NCBI GenBank assembly: GCA_023313575.1
Contig: JAJTTP010000007.1
Location: 992,001-1,056,000, forward strand
Source: Eutypella sp. D-1
Taxonomy: Eukaryota; Ascomycota; Sordariomycetes; Xylariales; Diatrypaceae
DNA length: 64,000 nucleotides
Direction: 5' to 3'
The translations under genes were made by a program, and so were the position numbers. The notes below the pieces were generated by a model. That model did no database searches. It was given only the letters and a program-made list of their open reading frames with translations, and was not told the origin of the DNA. This document shows positions 48,260 to 59,778 of this stretch, one piece after another. Within the stretch, counting starts at the first letter, position 1. Each line of letters opens with the position of its first letter.

Positions 48260-51200
48260 CTATTTCTGCTGCTGTTCATCTTGTGCACCTGTCGAGGTTG
48301 GGCGACTGCCTCTCCCGTTAGGGGTCTGAGCCTCGCTGCCCAGGGCGCGGGCGACGGTAGTCATCTTCTCTATGAGGTCATGTAGGCGGAACGGCTTAAC
48401 GAGGACGTCATCACAGCCGGCGGCCTTAGCCTCTATAATCTGCTCGGAGCGGGCGTTGGCGCTGACGGCTATGATGGGGATGCGAGGACCTTGCAACCGG
48501 CCGTCCTTTTCCATGTCTCGGATGTGGCGCGTGCACGTCAACCCTGGAAGTATGCGTTAGCAAAGAACTCGTGGTATGAAATCAAAGAAGACAAGGCCTA
48601 CCATCTTGCACTGGCATCTCAACATCCATTAGTATCATGTCAAGTGGGAATTGGCCTCCCGCCCGGGCGGAACGCTGGATCTTATCGAGCGCTTCCAGCC
48701 CGTGGTTTGCCACCTCTACTGTGTACCCATGCTCCAAGAGCCCGCGTCGTGCAATCTGCTGGTTGATGAGATTGTCCTCCACAATCAGCACCCCTTTAAC
48801 GCGCCCCTCAGATGCATTGGTCTCGGCTTCGTCGGCCTCCGGGCCCTCCATACTTGGACTCGAACGCGTTCGGCTGCGGGAGACCCGCATAAGCTGCTCC
48901 ACAGCATCCGCGGCGGCCCTCGCTTCTCTGAGAGAGTCAGTGCTGGGTATGTGGGCTTCAATATAGAATTCGAAGGTAGAGCCGTGGCCAGGACGCGAGG
49001 CGACCCCAATTGCGCCATTCTGCATTTCTGTGAGTTGGCGACTGATGAACAGGCCTAGTCCTGAGCCCCCGTATTTGACGTGTGTTTTGGAGTTGGCCTG
49101 GGCAAAGCGTTGGAAAAGGTTGGCCATTTCCTCTTCTGTCATTCCCTGGCCTGTATCCGTGACTTTAAACATGAGATATACCTTGTCCTTTTCTGGGACT
49201 ATTGGTAGCTTTTGCTGCTCTTCTAATAGGAGGTTTCCTGGGGGGATATAGTGAACGGATGCTGCCCCTTGACTAGGACGTGTCTTTGAGGCGCTTACCT
49301 CTACGGACACATTTCTGGCAGTCACGTCTTTTGTGAATTTCAAAGCGTTTGTGAGTAGGTTGATCAGCACCTGTTTTAAACGTGAGGGGTCAAGGTCGAG
49401 GAAGTCGATATCGAGATCATGATACGACCGGTCTACTTCCATCGTTAAGTTGATGTCAACTCGCCGCGCTTCAACTTCGAACATCTTAAACGCCTGTCGA
49501 ACAACTTGTATCGGATCGACCGTGGTTGGCGTCACCGCGAGGAGGTTGGAGTCAAGCTTTGACATCGTCAGGACGTCATCGACTATGCGCTTCTGATGTG
49601 CGGCGCATGCAATGATGATCTCTGCGCCCTCTATGGCATCTTTGAGCAAACTGATGGCATGCGCATAGTGACTCTCGGTATCGTGAGTGCCCTTAGTTCT
49701 TGTGGCCTTGAACTCGCTGGGGTGCGTTTCAGCAAGTTCCTGGGCTTTCGTTATCGAGGCGATGATAGCGTCAGCAGCTTGGACGATAGCACTGAGTGGG
49801 TTACGCATCTCGTGAGAGGTGATGTCGATGAAGTCCTCCTATTCGTTCACGTTAGTTGCCGGTCATTGAGTAGTTTTAAAAGCTTCGGGCAAAAGAATGG
49901 GGTTTAGGTCTTAAGTCCGACCTGTTACCGGTCGTCTCTGCCCACGTCGTACTATCTGCGGAAGAGTAACGAAAGGGGGTTCGGGTGCTTACCTGCTGGC
50001 GTTTGGACTCGATGGCCTCGTCCTTCCGCTGTCGCTCTGTCTCGAGTTGCCACCGTTGCAACGAAACGTCACTGAGGCATCCGGTGAAGGACCGGAGAGC
50101 CCCTTCGGAATTCCGGACCGGCATGAACGTCGCAACTACACAGCGAGGCGCCGAGATAACTTCGCCCGCGCTGTCCGTCGCGAACCACGTCGTTTTCAGC
50201 CGGATTTCAGTACTGTGGGTTTTCCCATCCTCTCTCATCTTAGATAGAGTCTGTTGTAAGGCTGGTACATCGGTGTCGGCGACACAGTTCAAAAGAATGT
50301 TTACAGTTGCCTGAGCTACGTCTGTTTTGTTAACTCCACAGAATTCGTAGAAAACATTGTTTGCCGAGATTAGGCGGCCTTCTAAGTCCATATCGTATAA
50401 CCCCACGGCCGCAAACTCCGCCATACGCTTGATGTTCTCTGCCTGCTGGGCTCTTCGGATAGCTTCCTCGGCTGCCTTTTTGTGGAGGGTGACGTCTGTC
50501 AAACAAGCGAGAACTTGTGAAATAGTGCCATCTGGACCACGTTCAGCCTTCAAAGAAGCAAGCACATGTCGGTCTCTAGCGGTATCTATGTTTAAATCCA
50601 AACCAGCTTTCTCCAGGCTCGGAGAGCTGCCAATTGGTGGTTGTAACGGAATTTCATCGTCAGGCGACCGACGTACGCGGAACTCGATCGTTATCGAGAG
50701 ATTTCTCTGGAGTTCTTCGTATGCACGTCGCACGTTTTCTTGATCCTCCTCTACCACACAAGCGAGGAAGGCCTCCGCGGTTATTGGCGCTGTTCCGGGT
50801 TGTCCTGTTATGCGATGCCAAGACTCATTGGCGAATGTGAGTCCGCCACGAGAATCGCCAAAACACATTCCGACTGGGATAAATTCGGCAATAGATTGAA
50901 ATTTTTGCATTGTCTCGTGAGCCTCCTTGGTTCGAACGTCAAGCTTCTCCTGGAGTTCTGCTTGATCATAAGCAGCCTGCTCGGCCATATTACGACCTCT
51001 GCGAGCCTCCTCTTCGAGTAGGATAATGGAAGCTAATGTTGACGTTAACTTCTGGTTGAGTAGGGATACATATTGCTGATAGTCGTTATCGAAAGGGCGT
51101 CGAGGGTTGAGACCAAGGAGGAGAAGACCGGTGACATATTCATCTTTGGTTGGCAAGATGGGAAAGACAACAGCAGCGCGGCAGGGTTCCTCGAAACCAC

Positions 51201-52524
51201 GCCAGTCCAAACCCTCAAGTAAGTATTCCGGCAGGGTCCCATCTTTGGTCTGAAGCAACGTCGGGTTACGCAGGAAGATGGCTTTCCGGAACGCTGGACA
51301 AAGGCTCTTTTCATCATTTTTGGCGAGGGGCATTCTTGGCGGGATAATTCGGTGGCCAATCGGGACACCAAGACTGCCCTCCAGGCAACATACTTTTTCG
51401 GGGCCAGGAGTGCCGGGGGCGTCTTCGACAGAGTAAAGAATAGCAACGGGGACGTCATAGCTCGGCTCCACCGTAGCGAGACTCTGAAATAGTTTCGACC
51501 AATATGACTTGACGTCACGCGCCATGATCAACATATCTCCCAGCTCGATCAGCATTTTCGTCCGCCTTTCCCAGAGCCGACTCGCTGTCGTATCCATGAC
51601 AGCATGTATGAAGCCTAGACACCTCTTGTTTTCGGTGATAGGAACGACGGTCCATCTGAGGTACATCTCTATCGGTCTGCCATCTGCATTTTCAACAAAT
51701 ACACACCATTCGTGCTCGTCGTTGCTGTGTTGTTTGGACGCGCTCTCGTGCATGATCTGCTTCATCTCGTCACAAAAATCGGGCCATACATAATCAACTG
51801 GCTTTCCCAATAAGCCAGGATACCTAGAACCGCATAACTTTCTACTGAACGCTTCATTGTAAAGGGTGCTCAGCTCATTTCCCCAGTATATAGCAAGCGG
51901 CCGAGAATCGGCCAAGATTTGGTTGAAGGACTGCTTGAGCAATAGGGGCCAGCTGGTCATGGGACCGAGTGGCGTAGAAGTCCAATCGAAGCCATTGACG
52001 ATATCGACGTAAGGTTCATGTTCCCGAGTGAAATCTGGAAGAACCCAGTCTTGAGTGGAATCAGCTGAGGGACGCCGGGAATCAGCAGGATCAATTACGG
52101 TAGTAGGCAAGGGGCCACTAGTTGTCGGGCGCTGGCGAACCTGACGACGATCGTCTTCAGATGAAGGCTGGTTATTGGCGCCGACGACAACCCATTTATT
52201 GAGGATTATAGACCTTGTCCAGCATTTATTCAAGTAAGTGAAACTGCTTCCCGAATCACGTCCGAGGTCGGGAAATCGATGTGCATCGCCACCGCTGACC
52301 CAGGTCCAGAAGGGAACATCCTGCTGTTGCTCTGTACCAATCAACCTATCGTATAGAGAGTTATCCGCACGCAGAGGCGGGTTTGCATAGGCTATGCGCA
52401 AGGTCTGGTTATGCAAACCAGGCGTGGACGAGGAAGGGCTGAGGGGGAGGCCGACGATGAAAGTGGGTCGTGGATCAGCTTCGAGCAGGTCAACAATAGC
52501 GAGGTCTAGGCCAGGTGAAGTCAT
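48260..52524 (-). CDS. hybrid sensor histidine kinase with multiple PAS/GAF-like modules
   Basis: Two-component phosphorelay sensor kinase. Minus-strand exons 49993-52524, 48602-49838 and 48260-48543 join in frame to 1350 residues. The sensory half holds a PAS-like region at about 1-115, a second at about 180-320 (GFDWTSTPLGPMTSW; IYWGNELSTLYNEAF), a GAF-like stretch at about 320-490, a coiled coil at about 500-545, and two PAS domains at about 540-685 and 700-825. The kinase core has the H-box SHEMRNPLS (phospho-accepting His853), the N-box LINLLTNALKF, G1 DTGQGM and G2 GGSGLGL. The receiver has VEDN, the phospho-acceptor Asp in LMDVEMP (about 1249) and Lys in LVKPF. All catalytic residues are intact. 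There is no membrane segment, so it is probably cytosolic. The start is the first ATG in frame; an upstream exon cannot be excluded. No HHK group is assigned. Confidence 0.9.
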
Positions 52525-55381
52525 GATAAAGCACGTTATGGGGTTGAAGCCGACGTCAGCAATGTCCACAGTAGACAGACACAGTAGATCGTCAGGGACG
52601 AGGCTATAGTAGAAGCAGCTAATAATCAGCGCTAGGGGGTGGCTTGGGCTGCTTGATGGTGAACGATGGCGGCATTCTAGAGTCTAGGAGTCTGAGGCCG
52701 TTGTGGCTGGTAGGGCTAGTGTAAAAAGCAGAGGCGACAATGCCATCAAATCGGCATGACCCTTGCAGCCGCGAGGTGAGAGGTTGAGGATAAGAACGGG
52801 GGTGGGTAGGAAAAGGACCGAGCGTGATGGTGCAACTATTCGGTAGTAACTAGTATCACAAGCTGCGGTCCGCACAAGCTGACAAGAAAGCCCAGGATAC
52901 CTAATGCAGATGCTGCTGCAGGCAGGCTGTTCCCGGGACCAGTCAATCGGGAAGTGAAGGGCGAATCCACGGCTGCGGTTAAGGTCAGTGCGGCTGAAGG
53001 AAGGATATTGACAAGGTCAGGTTCAAGGTGGATGTCATGACTGCCCCTGACAGTTCCAAGGATTGTGAAGAAATGCAGCGGTTAGAGTGTAAAAATAATG
53101 AATGATATTCCTACAGTATACGACATGGATTAACTGCCTGACTACCTGCCTGGTTAACAGGCGGGTTTATAAGAGGGCTTAATAGCGTACCAGTAAAGAC
53201 AGGAACGAACCATCTAGCTCTATATTATAAGCTGGTTAGTTGTTTATTTATTTTCTTCAGAACGAGAACCGACCTTTCCTAGAATTGGGAGAGGGGATGA
53301 GTTAGATCCATAGATGATCAAGTTGAAGTTGCAGGTGGTCGGTTAAGTTGTTCACTTCCAAGTTTCCAACACAGAATACAGAATAGTGCCCGACACTACT
53401 ACATTGCACTCCCTCCTCCACTCTCCTCGGCCCCCATCTGCCCCTGCCAACCCGCCAATATACACTTATGTATGGATGTACCTACCGGGTCTCTGCCGTC
53501 AATGCTGTGTATACAAGTACTTTACACCAGTTATTATTTAAGTGGGCTTTGTTGGACTTGGCAACCTCTGCCCAGGTGCCATATGTACTACCCATGGATG
53601 TATGTAAAAGCCAAGAGCAACCCGTGGATCTGCCTCTCCCACTCAACGCTAATAGCATTGCAGACACTGTAAGTCAGCTAGCCAATACTGGCCTGATGTC
53701 ATTTGGGTCACATGTATCAGTCGGGGGAAGGGATGATCAAATCGACGAGCACATGATAGTTACGCAAGATAATAAGTTGCAGGTTTTTTTGTGTAAGATG
53801 GAATAGACGACTGAAACCATGAATCTCTTAACTCTATATCTAGATAGCTTAGATAGCTACTTGATAGACCACTAAGCTGTCTTCACATATCTTGGCTCGC
53901 TTTCCATTGTCGATGCTGTACCTAAGTACTTCGTGCTTGTGTAATCTATCACGCTATCTAGTACATAGTAGTGACTTGGTAAGACTCGTGGTCAGGGGCT
54001 AATTACTATATATAGTATGCTTAGGTAGGTGCTACGACTGCGGGATGGCTACGCTAGTATGGATACGGAATACTGGGAAAGCCAAGTTGTGGGGTATATT
54101 TCCCAAAATTGCCTAATTAGTATTAAGCTGGTGAGCAAGAAGAGCCTCCGCACCTCCATATTACAAGTACTTTGTATGTAACTGCTTAATACAGTGAATA
54201 CATACATCCTAGGTACCTACATAGGTAGGCACCTAGGTACTAATGGTTGCACAGTACATAGCACTAGTTAAGTCAACCATTCGATCGGATCAAATACATA
54301 TATGTCCATGAATGCTCAATCAGCTTAAAAATCAACATATTCTCAATGATGGCTAGCTTTGAAAGCTCTACTAAATAGTATAGCTTGGAATTCCCGTGTA
54401 GAGAAATTTCTCAGTTGTTGACCTCTTTATTTACGATGGCTACCTAGGTAGGCGGGTGTGCCGGTGTGGTACAAGGTGATCCTCATCTATTAGGGGAACG
54501 CTTCCGAGAAGTTGTATGTACTGGCCATATATAACTTCGAGGGTCAACCAACACCTGAGGTTCTAGATTTCCATCTATAGACATAATCTTTGAATATTTG
54601 GGCGCGATGGTTTACGTGATAACCAATCAACTTGAGCTGTTTGAAATACATGGATCTTATACCTACATACTCAATCAACTGCGATAGTCCCTGTCGATGT
54701 GTAAGTGCGTAGATGTACATAGCGCATCGTTACACGCCTTCCAGGGTTTAATTTCGCTATATTTGAGACTTACATTTATGACATAGGCCCGCCATGACGT
54801 ATGAAAGGGGTGGGCGTGGCTTGCCCTCGCCCTCCTGCCCTCTTGTGCCCGTTAGGCTGGAAGATACTTAGCAGTTAGATCAGTTAGCTAACTCGTAGGC
54901 TATGCACGTAGATAGCTAGCTACCTACCCTAGGACCTAGGTAGGTAGTTGGGTTCTTAGGTGACTAATTAGGCTGTTAGGTAAGGCTTAGCGAGTGGAAT
55001 TCGGAACCACTGTCGTCAAAAGGGGCACCGACACGTTGCCTACTGACCACTATGGAATTGTTCCTTTCCACCACTTCGGTCCTGCCATGGAGGTAATTTG
55101 ATGAACGTCCCTTACTTAACAGTCGGAAGGATTGGTAGGATTATGTGGATTCGCTGTTCGGGCAACCACAACCTCGGAAGACCATAGATGGTATACTGAT
55201 TTGGCCGGTGTTTAGAGCTGACTGTGGACACTGTTAAATGGGCCGTTTAGAATCTGGCTAATGACCAATGGCGGTGAAATGAAGAATATATATAAGAAAC
55301 CAAGTTTGACGAAATAAACTGGGAATAAAGACAGAGCTCGACAAGTTTCCCGCCCTGTCGTGATATAAGAACGAAAGAACG
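52525..55381. other. intergenic, divergent control region
   Basis: About 2.9 kb separates the divergent histidine kinase and acyltransferase starts. It is rich in CTAGGTA/CCTACCTA steps (for example about 54210-54245 and 54905-54960) and looks less GC-rich than the flanking genes. A CCAAT and a TATATATAAG element sit before the acyltransferase. A 112-codon frame at 53468-53806 is not credible as a gene. Confidence 0.55.
55265..55296 (+). promoter_or_regulatory. CCAAT and TATA elements of the acyltransferase gene
   Basis: CCAAT at 55265-55269 and TATATATAAG at 55287-55296 lie about 117 and 90 nt upstream of the ATG at 55382. Order and spacing fit a fungal core promoter. Confidence 0.5.
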
Positions 55382-56757
55382 ATGGGGGTCCTCGAGGGAG
55401 ACTCACTGGCTGCCAGCATTGCCAAGGGCGCTGTCTTGATGCTCAGCGCCTGCGTCCCTTCCGCGTGCGTGATCATATCAACGCCGAAGTCCGGCATCGG
55501 CTCTCTTCCACGTTATTTTTTCCTTCCTATCTTAATGGCTGTCTCTAAGCAGCTGTTACAAGGTCTACAGGGCATAACAGGGAGTCTCGCCATCGACAAC
55601 GTCTTCATCGGTATGGTGACGCTTTTCTTACTGCAATGCTGCAACCTTTTGGCCATTGCGCGCTTGGACGCTGACGACTTGGTGGGGGGAACTATTTTTC
55701 AACCTTCTGACGGCTTCCTCTATAAGTTATTCCGGACGACTTGTCTCATATTCAACCTACGAGGGGTCGGGACGCCATGGCAACCGAAGAACTTGAACCG
55801 GTTCCCGGAGTTTTATACCCTCCACAGCAACAGCGGGAAGCCGACTCGCACCGCATTCATTGTGCGCCAGCTGATGATCATCTCCTGGCAGTACGTTCTC
55901 CTTGACATGACCCATGTGTCGTCACTGGACGCCACGCCGGAGGAAAATGACAGGCTTTTTGGACCCGGGTCCGAGTTCATGTACCTAAACGCGACCGCTG
56001 AGCAATGGGCAGGCCGTGTCATTGTCGGAGTCATCTCCGCATTGGTTCCTGCTCGAGTGGCAGTCGACATTTATTACCGAATTCTCTCAGTAGTTGCAGT
56101 TGTGCTTGGTATCACGCCTCCTGAACAGTGGCCACCGCTCTTTGGAACCCTCCGGGACATATACACTATCCGGGGGGTGTGGGGGTGAGTAATAACTACC
56201 ATGAATTCGTTAGCAGTGTGTCGATGCTTACAGTATATGACAGTAAATTCTGGCACAAATACATCCGCTGGTCTCACGTATCGATTAGCAAGTTCGTTTA
56301 TCGAGATCTCCTACGCCTTCCGCGGCCCTCGCCACTGGAGCGTTACGTAAATATCGTCGTCGTATTTGCAGTAACAGGCATTGTCCATGTCGTCTTCGAC
56401 TCCTACGGTGCGGCACCACCATCCAAGCTGCCTACGTTCGCCTTTTTCATGTCTATGCCTATGGCTATAATGATCGAGGATGGGGTTCAGCAGATATATC
56501 GTCGGGTCACTGGCGCCGACACCAGAAACGGAAAACAAGAGGTTCCCATATGGCATAAGGCCGTGGGATACTTATGGGTGTCGCTTTGGATGTCTCTGAC
56601 AGCGCCATGGTTTATGTACCATAACACTCGAATGGCAGCGGACGACAGGAGGCTTGTGCCTTTCAGCGTCATTCCGCTGATGGGACGCCCAGCAGCAAAC
56701 GCGTTGCTGGTTGTTGGCGGATTAGTCTTGAAGGTTGCGGTTGGCGGCGAGGTCTAG
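55382..56757 (+). CDS. wax-synthase-type membrane acyltransferase
   Basis: A multi-helix membrane O-acyltransferase of the wax synthase / MBOAT_2 type. Fungal members acetylate or acylate hydroxyls of terpenoids and other natural products in the ER. Exons 55382-56184 and 56244-56757 join in frame to 438 residues. I chose the acceptor before TAAATTC because it gives GVWGKFWHKYIRW, the conserved R-x-FWGxxWHQ-like block. Other family marks are the NLRGVGTPWQPKNLNRFP block and the GIVHVVFD motif, which holds the presumed catalytic His. There are about eight hydrophobic segments, with a helix at the C-terminus (ALLVVGGLVLKVAVGG). It is the first gene of a plus-strand trio with the terpene cyclase and aldehyde dehydrogenase, which suggests it acylates a terpene alcohol; that is inference. 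Confidence 0.85.
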
Positions 56758-57830
56758 GTACACCACGAGGAGACCTCGCAGAGCTGGAAGGAACTCCGGT
56801 CCTCCCAACAAAAAGAGCAAGCCCCTCCGCATGTTCGCTTTCATCTAATTTCAGAACTTATAGATCTTCAAATAGTGAATGACATAATCATAGCGGATGG
56901 CATTCTGTTGCGCCTAAATTTCAATTGTTACAGATCTACTAGAACTTATGAGAACTGCGTTGTGAGTGTTGGTCTTAACGCATATGGGGAAGCTGCTCGC
57001 AAGACCTATGCTGCGGGACTCTGCTACACGATACAAGCGGCATACAACAACGGCTCTAGACGCTTACATGAGCCTCAAACAGGGTTTCAGCTGGTACTAA
57101 GACTGCAAGATTACGTATGATCTTAGAGTGTTCGGCCTATGGTCAACACGATCACGCAACAGTTGGCGGCGTGCCCATCGAGGATGGTGCTTTCGGCGGT
57201 GGGGTCACGAGCCAAGGTGTTATAACATAAGCCGCACGGTACCAATCTCACGACACTACTACATAAGTCTATAGCTTATAGACTATCCGGGGGCATCGAC
57301 AACCCAGCCACCAACATTCTCTAATATCTCATCGCGCGGGGTGGGTCCCATTTGGGGGCCGGGAGGCTAAGCCATTGCGTCCAAGAAGATAGCCTCATGT
57401 TCGCCGGCTAAGCTACCACGCCGCAATCAGCTTCCCCCTTCGGGCCATGCACTTCTATATAGGGCTGGGAACCCTGTCCGGCCTTACCGGATGTAGCTGC
57501 TGACCGCATATGCACTACCGAGCCCGGAAGGAACCATATAAACCGCACTCGACCATGGGATGCGATGCCGAAGCATGTGGATGTGGAAGGTCGGAGACAA
57601 CTTAGATCGTTGCGAAAGGGACTGTGCCGCATTATCATGATGACAGTCAGAGATGTAAGGCTGAACTTGAGTCAGGCCGGGCAGAATCTCGAAAAGGGGT
57701 GGCTTACCGTGTTGGCTTCCAGACTACTTAACACGGCCGGACATCACTGTTTGAGTAGCAATGATGAACTTCACCGAAAGAAATAGCCTTCACACCTCCA
57801 TTGCACTACTTAGATCACGGCCTTTCAACC
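56758..57830. other. intergenic within the terpene locus
   Basis: About 1.07 kb between the acyltransferase stop and the terpene cyclase start. No P450, prenyltransferase or other enzyme fragment is recognisable. Frames of about 75-80 codons are present but featureless. A TATAAA element lies at 57537-57542. Confidence 0.55.
57537..57542 (+). promoter_or_regulatory. TATA box candidate for the terpene cyclase
   Basis: TATAAA about 290 nt upstream of the ATG at 57831. The motif is clean but the distance is long, so the call is tentative. Confidence 0.3.
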
Positions 57831-58935
57831 ATGGAGTACCAATATTCTAAAGCGATCGATCCTACCACCTACAAGACGGATGGGTTAAGCTGTAATATCC
57901 CGCTGCGCGAGAACACGCACTCCGCTCTCGAGGTGAAGGGCGCCCTCCGCGCCCAGAAGGACTGGTCAGACCTCGTCGCCCCGGTCAAGGGATATCATGG
58001 AGGCATAGGCGACCGCTTCAGCTTCATGTCTGTAACGGTCCCCGAATGCTTGCCGGACCGGCTCGAAATCCTCTCCTACGCCAACGAGTTCGCCTTTCTC
58101 TTTGACGGTACAGCCTGAAGAAACAATTCAAATTCTTCACAGCCGGTGTGCTAACATGGAAGCAGACAAAATGGAAAGTTTCGACCTTAAAGGCGACCTG
58201 GGGGCTGCTTCGGGGTTCTTAGATACCTTCAAGGACGACGCTCTCAGCGACAGAACCGGTCCCCGAGCAACGCCGGAGAAACGGCTCCAGGCACAGATAC
58301 TGTCTGAGATGATGGCCATAGACCGCCCGCGAGCCGTCACCACGATGAAGGCGTGTTCAAGGTTTGTGCAATCGGCGTCGCGGACGCGGTTAGCCTCCTT
58401 CGAGACATTAGCAGAATACCTGCCATTGTGCGCCACGGACACCGGTGAAGTGTAAGTTCCAGAGACGCCTAACCCCTGGAAATATGTCGAGAGAGTCATA
58501 AAGTGCTCACCAATCACCGTTTCTGGTAGGCTCTGGTATGGGACGCTGACTTTCGGGATGGCCCTCACCATCCCGGACGACGAGTACGACCTCTGCGTGA
58601 CGCTCGCGCGGCCTTGCTACATAGCCCTGGGGCTGGTCAACGACCTGTACTCATGGGACAAGGAGCGGGTAGAAGCCAGCCGTGCAGGGCAGGACTACGT
58701 CTTCAACGCCATCTGGGTTATCATGAAGGAGCGGTCTGTGTCGGAGGAGGAAGCCAAGGCCATCTGCCGCAGCGAGGCCCTCAAGCAGATCACCGCCTAC
58801 TGCCGCAATGTCGAGACGGCGAGAAACGATAATTCCCTGTCCAAGGATCTCCGGACGTACCTCGAGGCGTTGTTGTTCAGCTACAGTGGCAATGTGACGT
58901 GGAGCATCTACTGTCCGAGGTACAAGGAGTTCTGA
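57831..58935 (+). CDS. stand-alone class I terpene cyclase, fusicoccadiene-synthase N-domain type
   Basis: Exons 57831-58107, 58166-58451 and 58530-58935 join in frame to 322 residues. The sequence matches the N-terminal cyclase half of fungal chimeric di/sesterterpene synthases (PaFS type): DPTTYKTDGL near the start, RFSFMSVTVPECLPDRLE, YANEFAFLFDD, AIDRPRAVTTMK and the end block YSGNVTWSIYCPRY. The metal-binding Asp-rich motif is D92-D93-K-M-E96, split by the first intron. The NSE motif is intact (N225, S229, E233 in NDLYSWDKE), and the Arg-Tyr pair near the C-terminus (318-319) is present, so the active site looks complete. The protein stops where the chimeric enzymes continue into a prenyltransferase domain, and no such domain follows in the next 800 bases. 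It must therefore take FPP, GGPP or GFPP made elsewhere. The product cannot be predicted. Confidence 0.88.
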
Positions 58936-59778
58936 TCGACTGCTAGACGAGACTATTACCTGTTTGTTTTCGTATTTCCATCATGGAGTTGGCGGCATTA
59001 AGCTAGGGATTTAAACAAGATTGTAATTGGAAATGTGATGTTATGGTGTCAACTGTAGGCGTTGCTACGACGGCCGGTCAGTGTAGGAGTATAGGATAGT
59101 AACATACAGGTATTCATGGCACGTATCCTTCTCTGACAGCGAGCACGTGGTATCAGGGGCAGTGCATTGTTGGTAGGGCTGACTCTAAGGGCCACAGATA
59201 GACATCAACTAAACTGGTGATGGCTGGCCGCTAAAGGTAGCTAGGGTAGCTAATGCTATCAATTATGGATAGCCCAGGTGGTATCATGAAGGAAGACCAC
59301 CACAAAGCTAGTCGGGAAGACATGATAAATGACCTCGAGACATTTAAATGAATTACCGGACCGCGAACCGGCGGATGGGGACAGAGATATGCAAGCGCTT
59401 TGTTCTCTTCCGCGTCTCCGTGATAGCCCCACACTTCGGCGCAGCTTGCCGTGATAGTCTCATTAGTCCCTTGTGAATGTAGATAAAAGACCACCGGCTA
59501 TCTCCACCAGAATGCGCCGAACCGCCGCGATCATAACGCTAGACTGTTTACGAAACCCCGCAGATAGATAACAGCCGGGTCTAGGGGTGGAAAATGACGT
59601 CCAAGTCGGCCAGGTGTGGGGATTAAGCGATTGCTTTTGTTAAGAGCAACCCAAGTTTGCCGCAGGTAGTTAAAGCATCGATCTGTCGTGATTTATTCTT
59701 CATCCCCATCACCTTCATTTTACTTGTCCCCGTGAACACCTCTTGAAGATTATCATCATTACCGAACCGCAAATAAAC
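58936..59778. other. intergenic within the terpene locus
   Basis: Gap of about 840 nt between terpene cyclase and aldehyde dehydrogenase. Both strands were checked for DDxxD prenyltransferase or P450 haem-binding motifs and none was seen. It should hold the dehydrogenase promoter. Confidence 0.6.

Noticed and set aside
58936..59778. A detached prenyltransferase domain that would complete a chimeric terpene synthase
   Set aside because: No DDxxD-containing or helical prenyltransferase-like frame is present on either strand in the gap.
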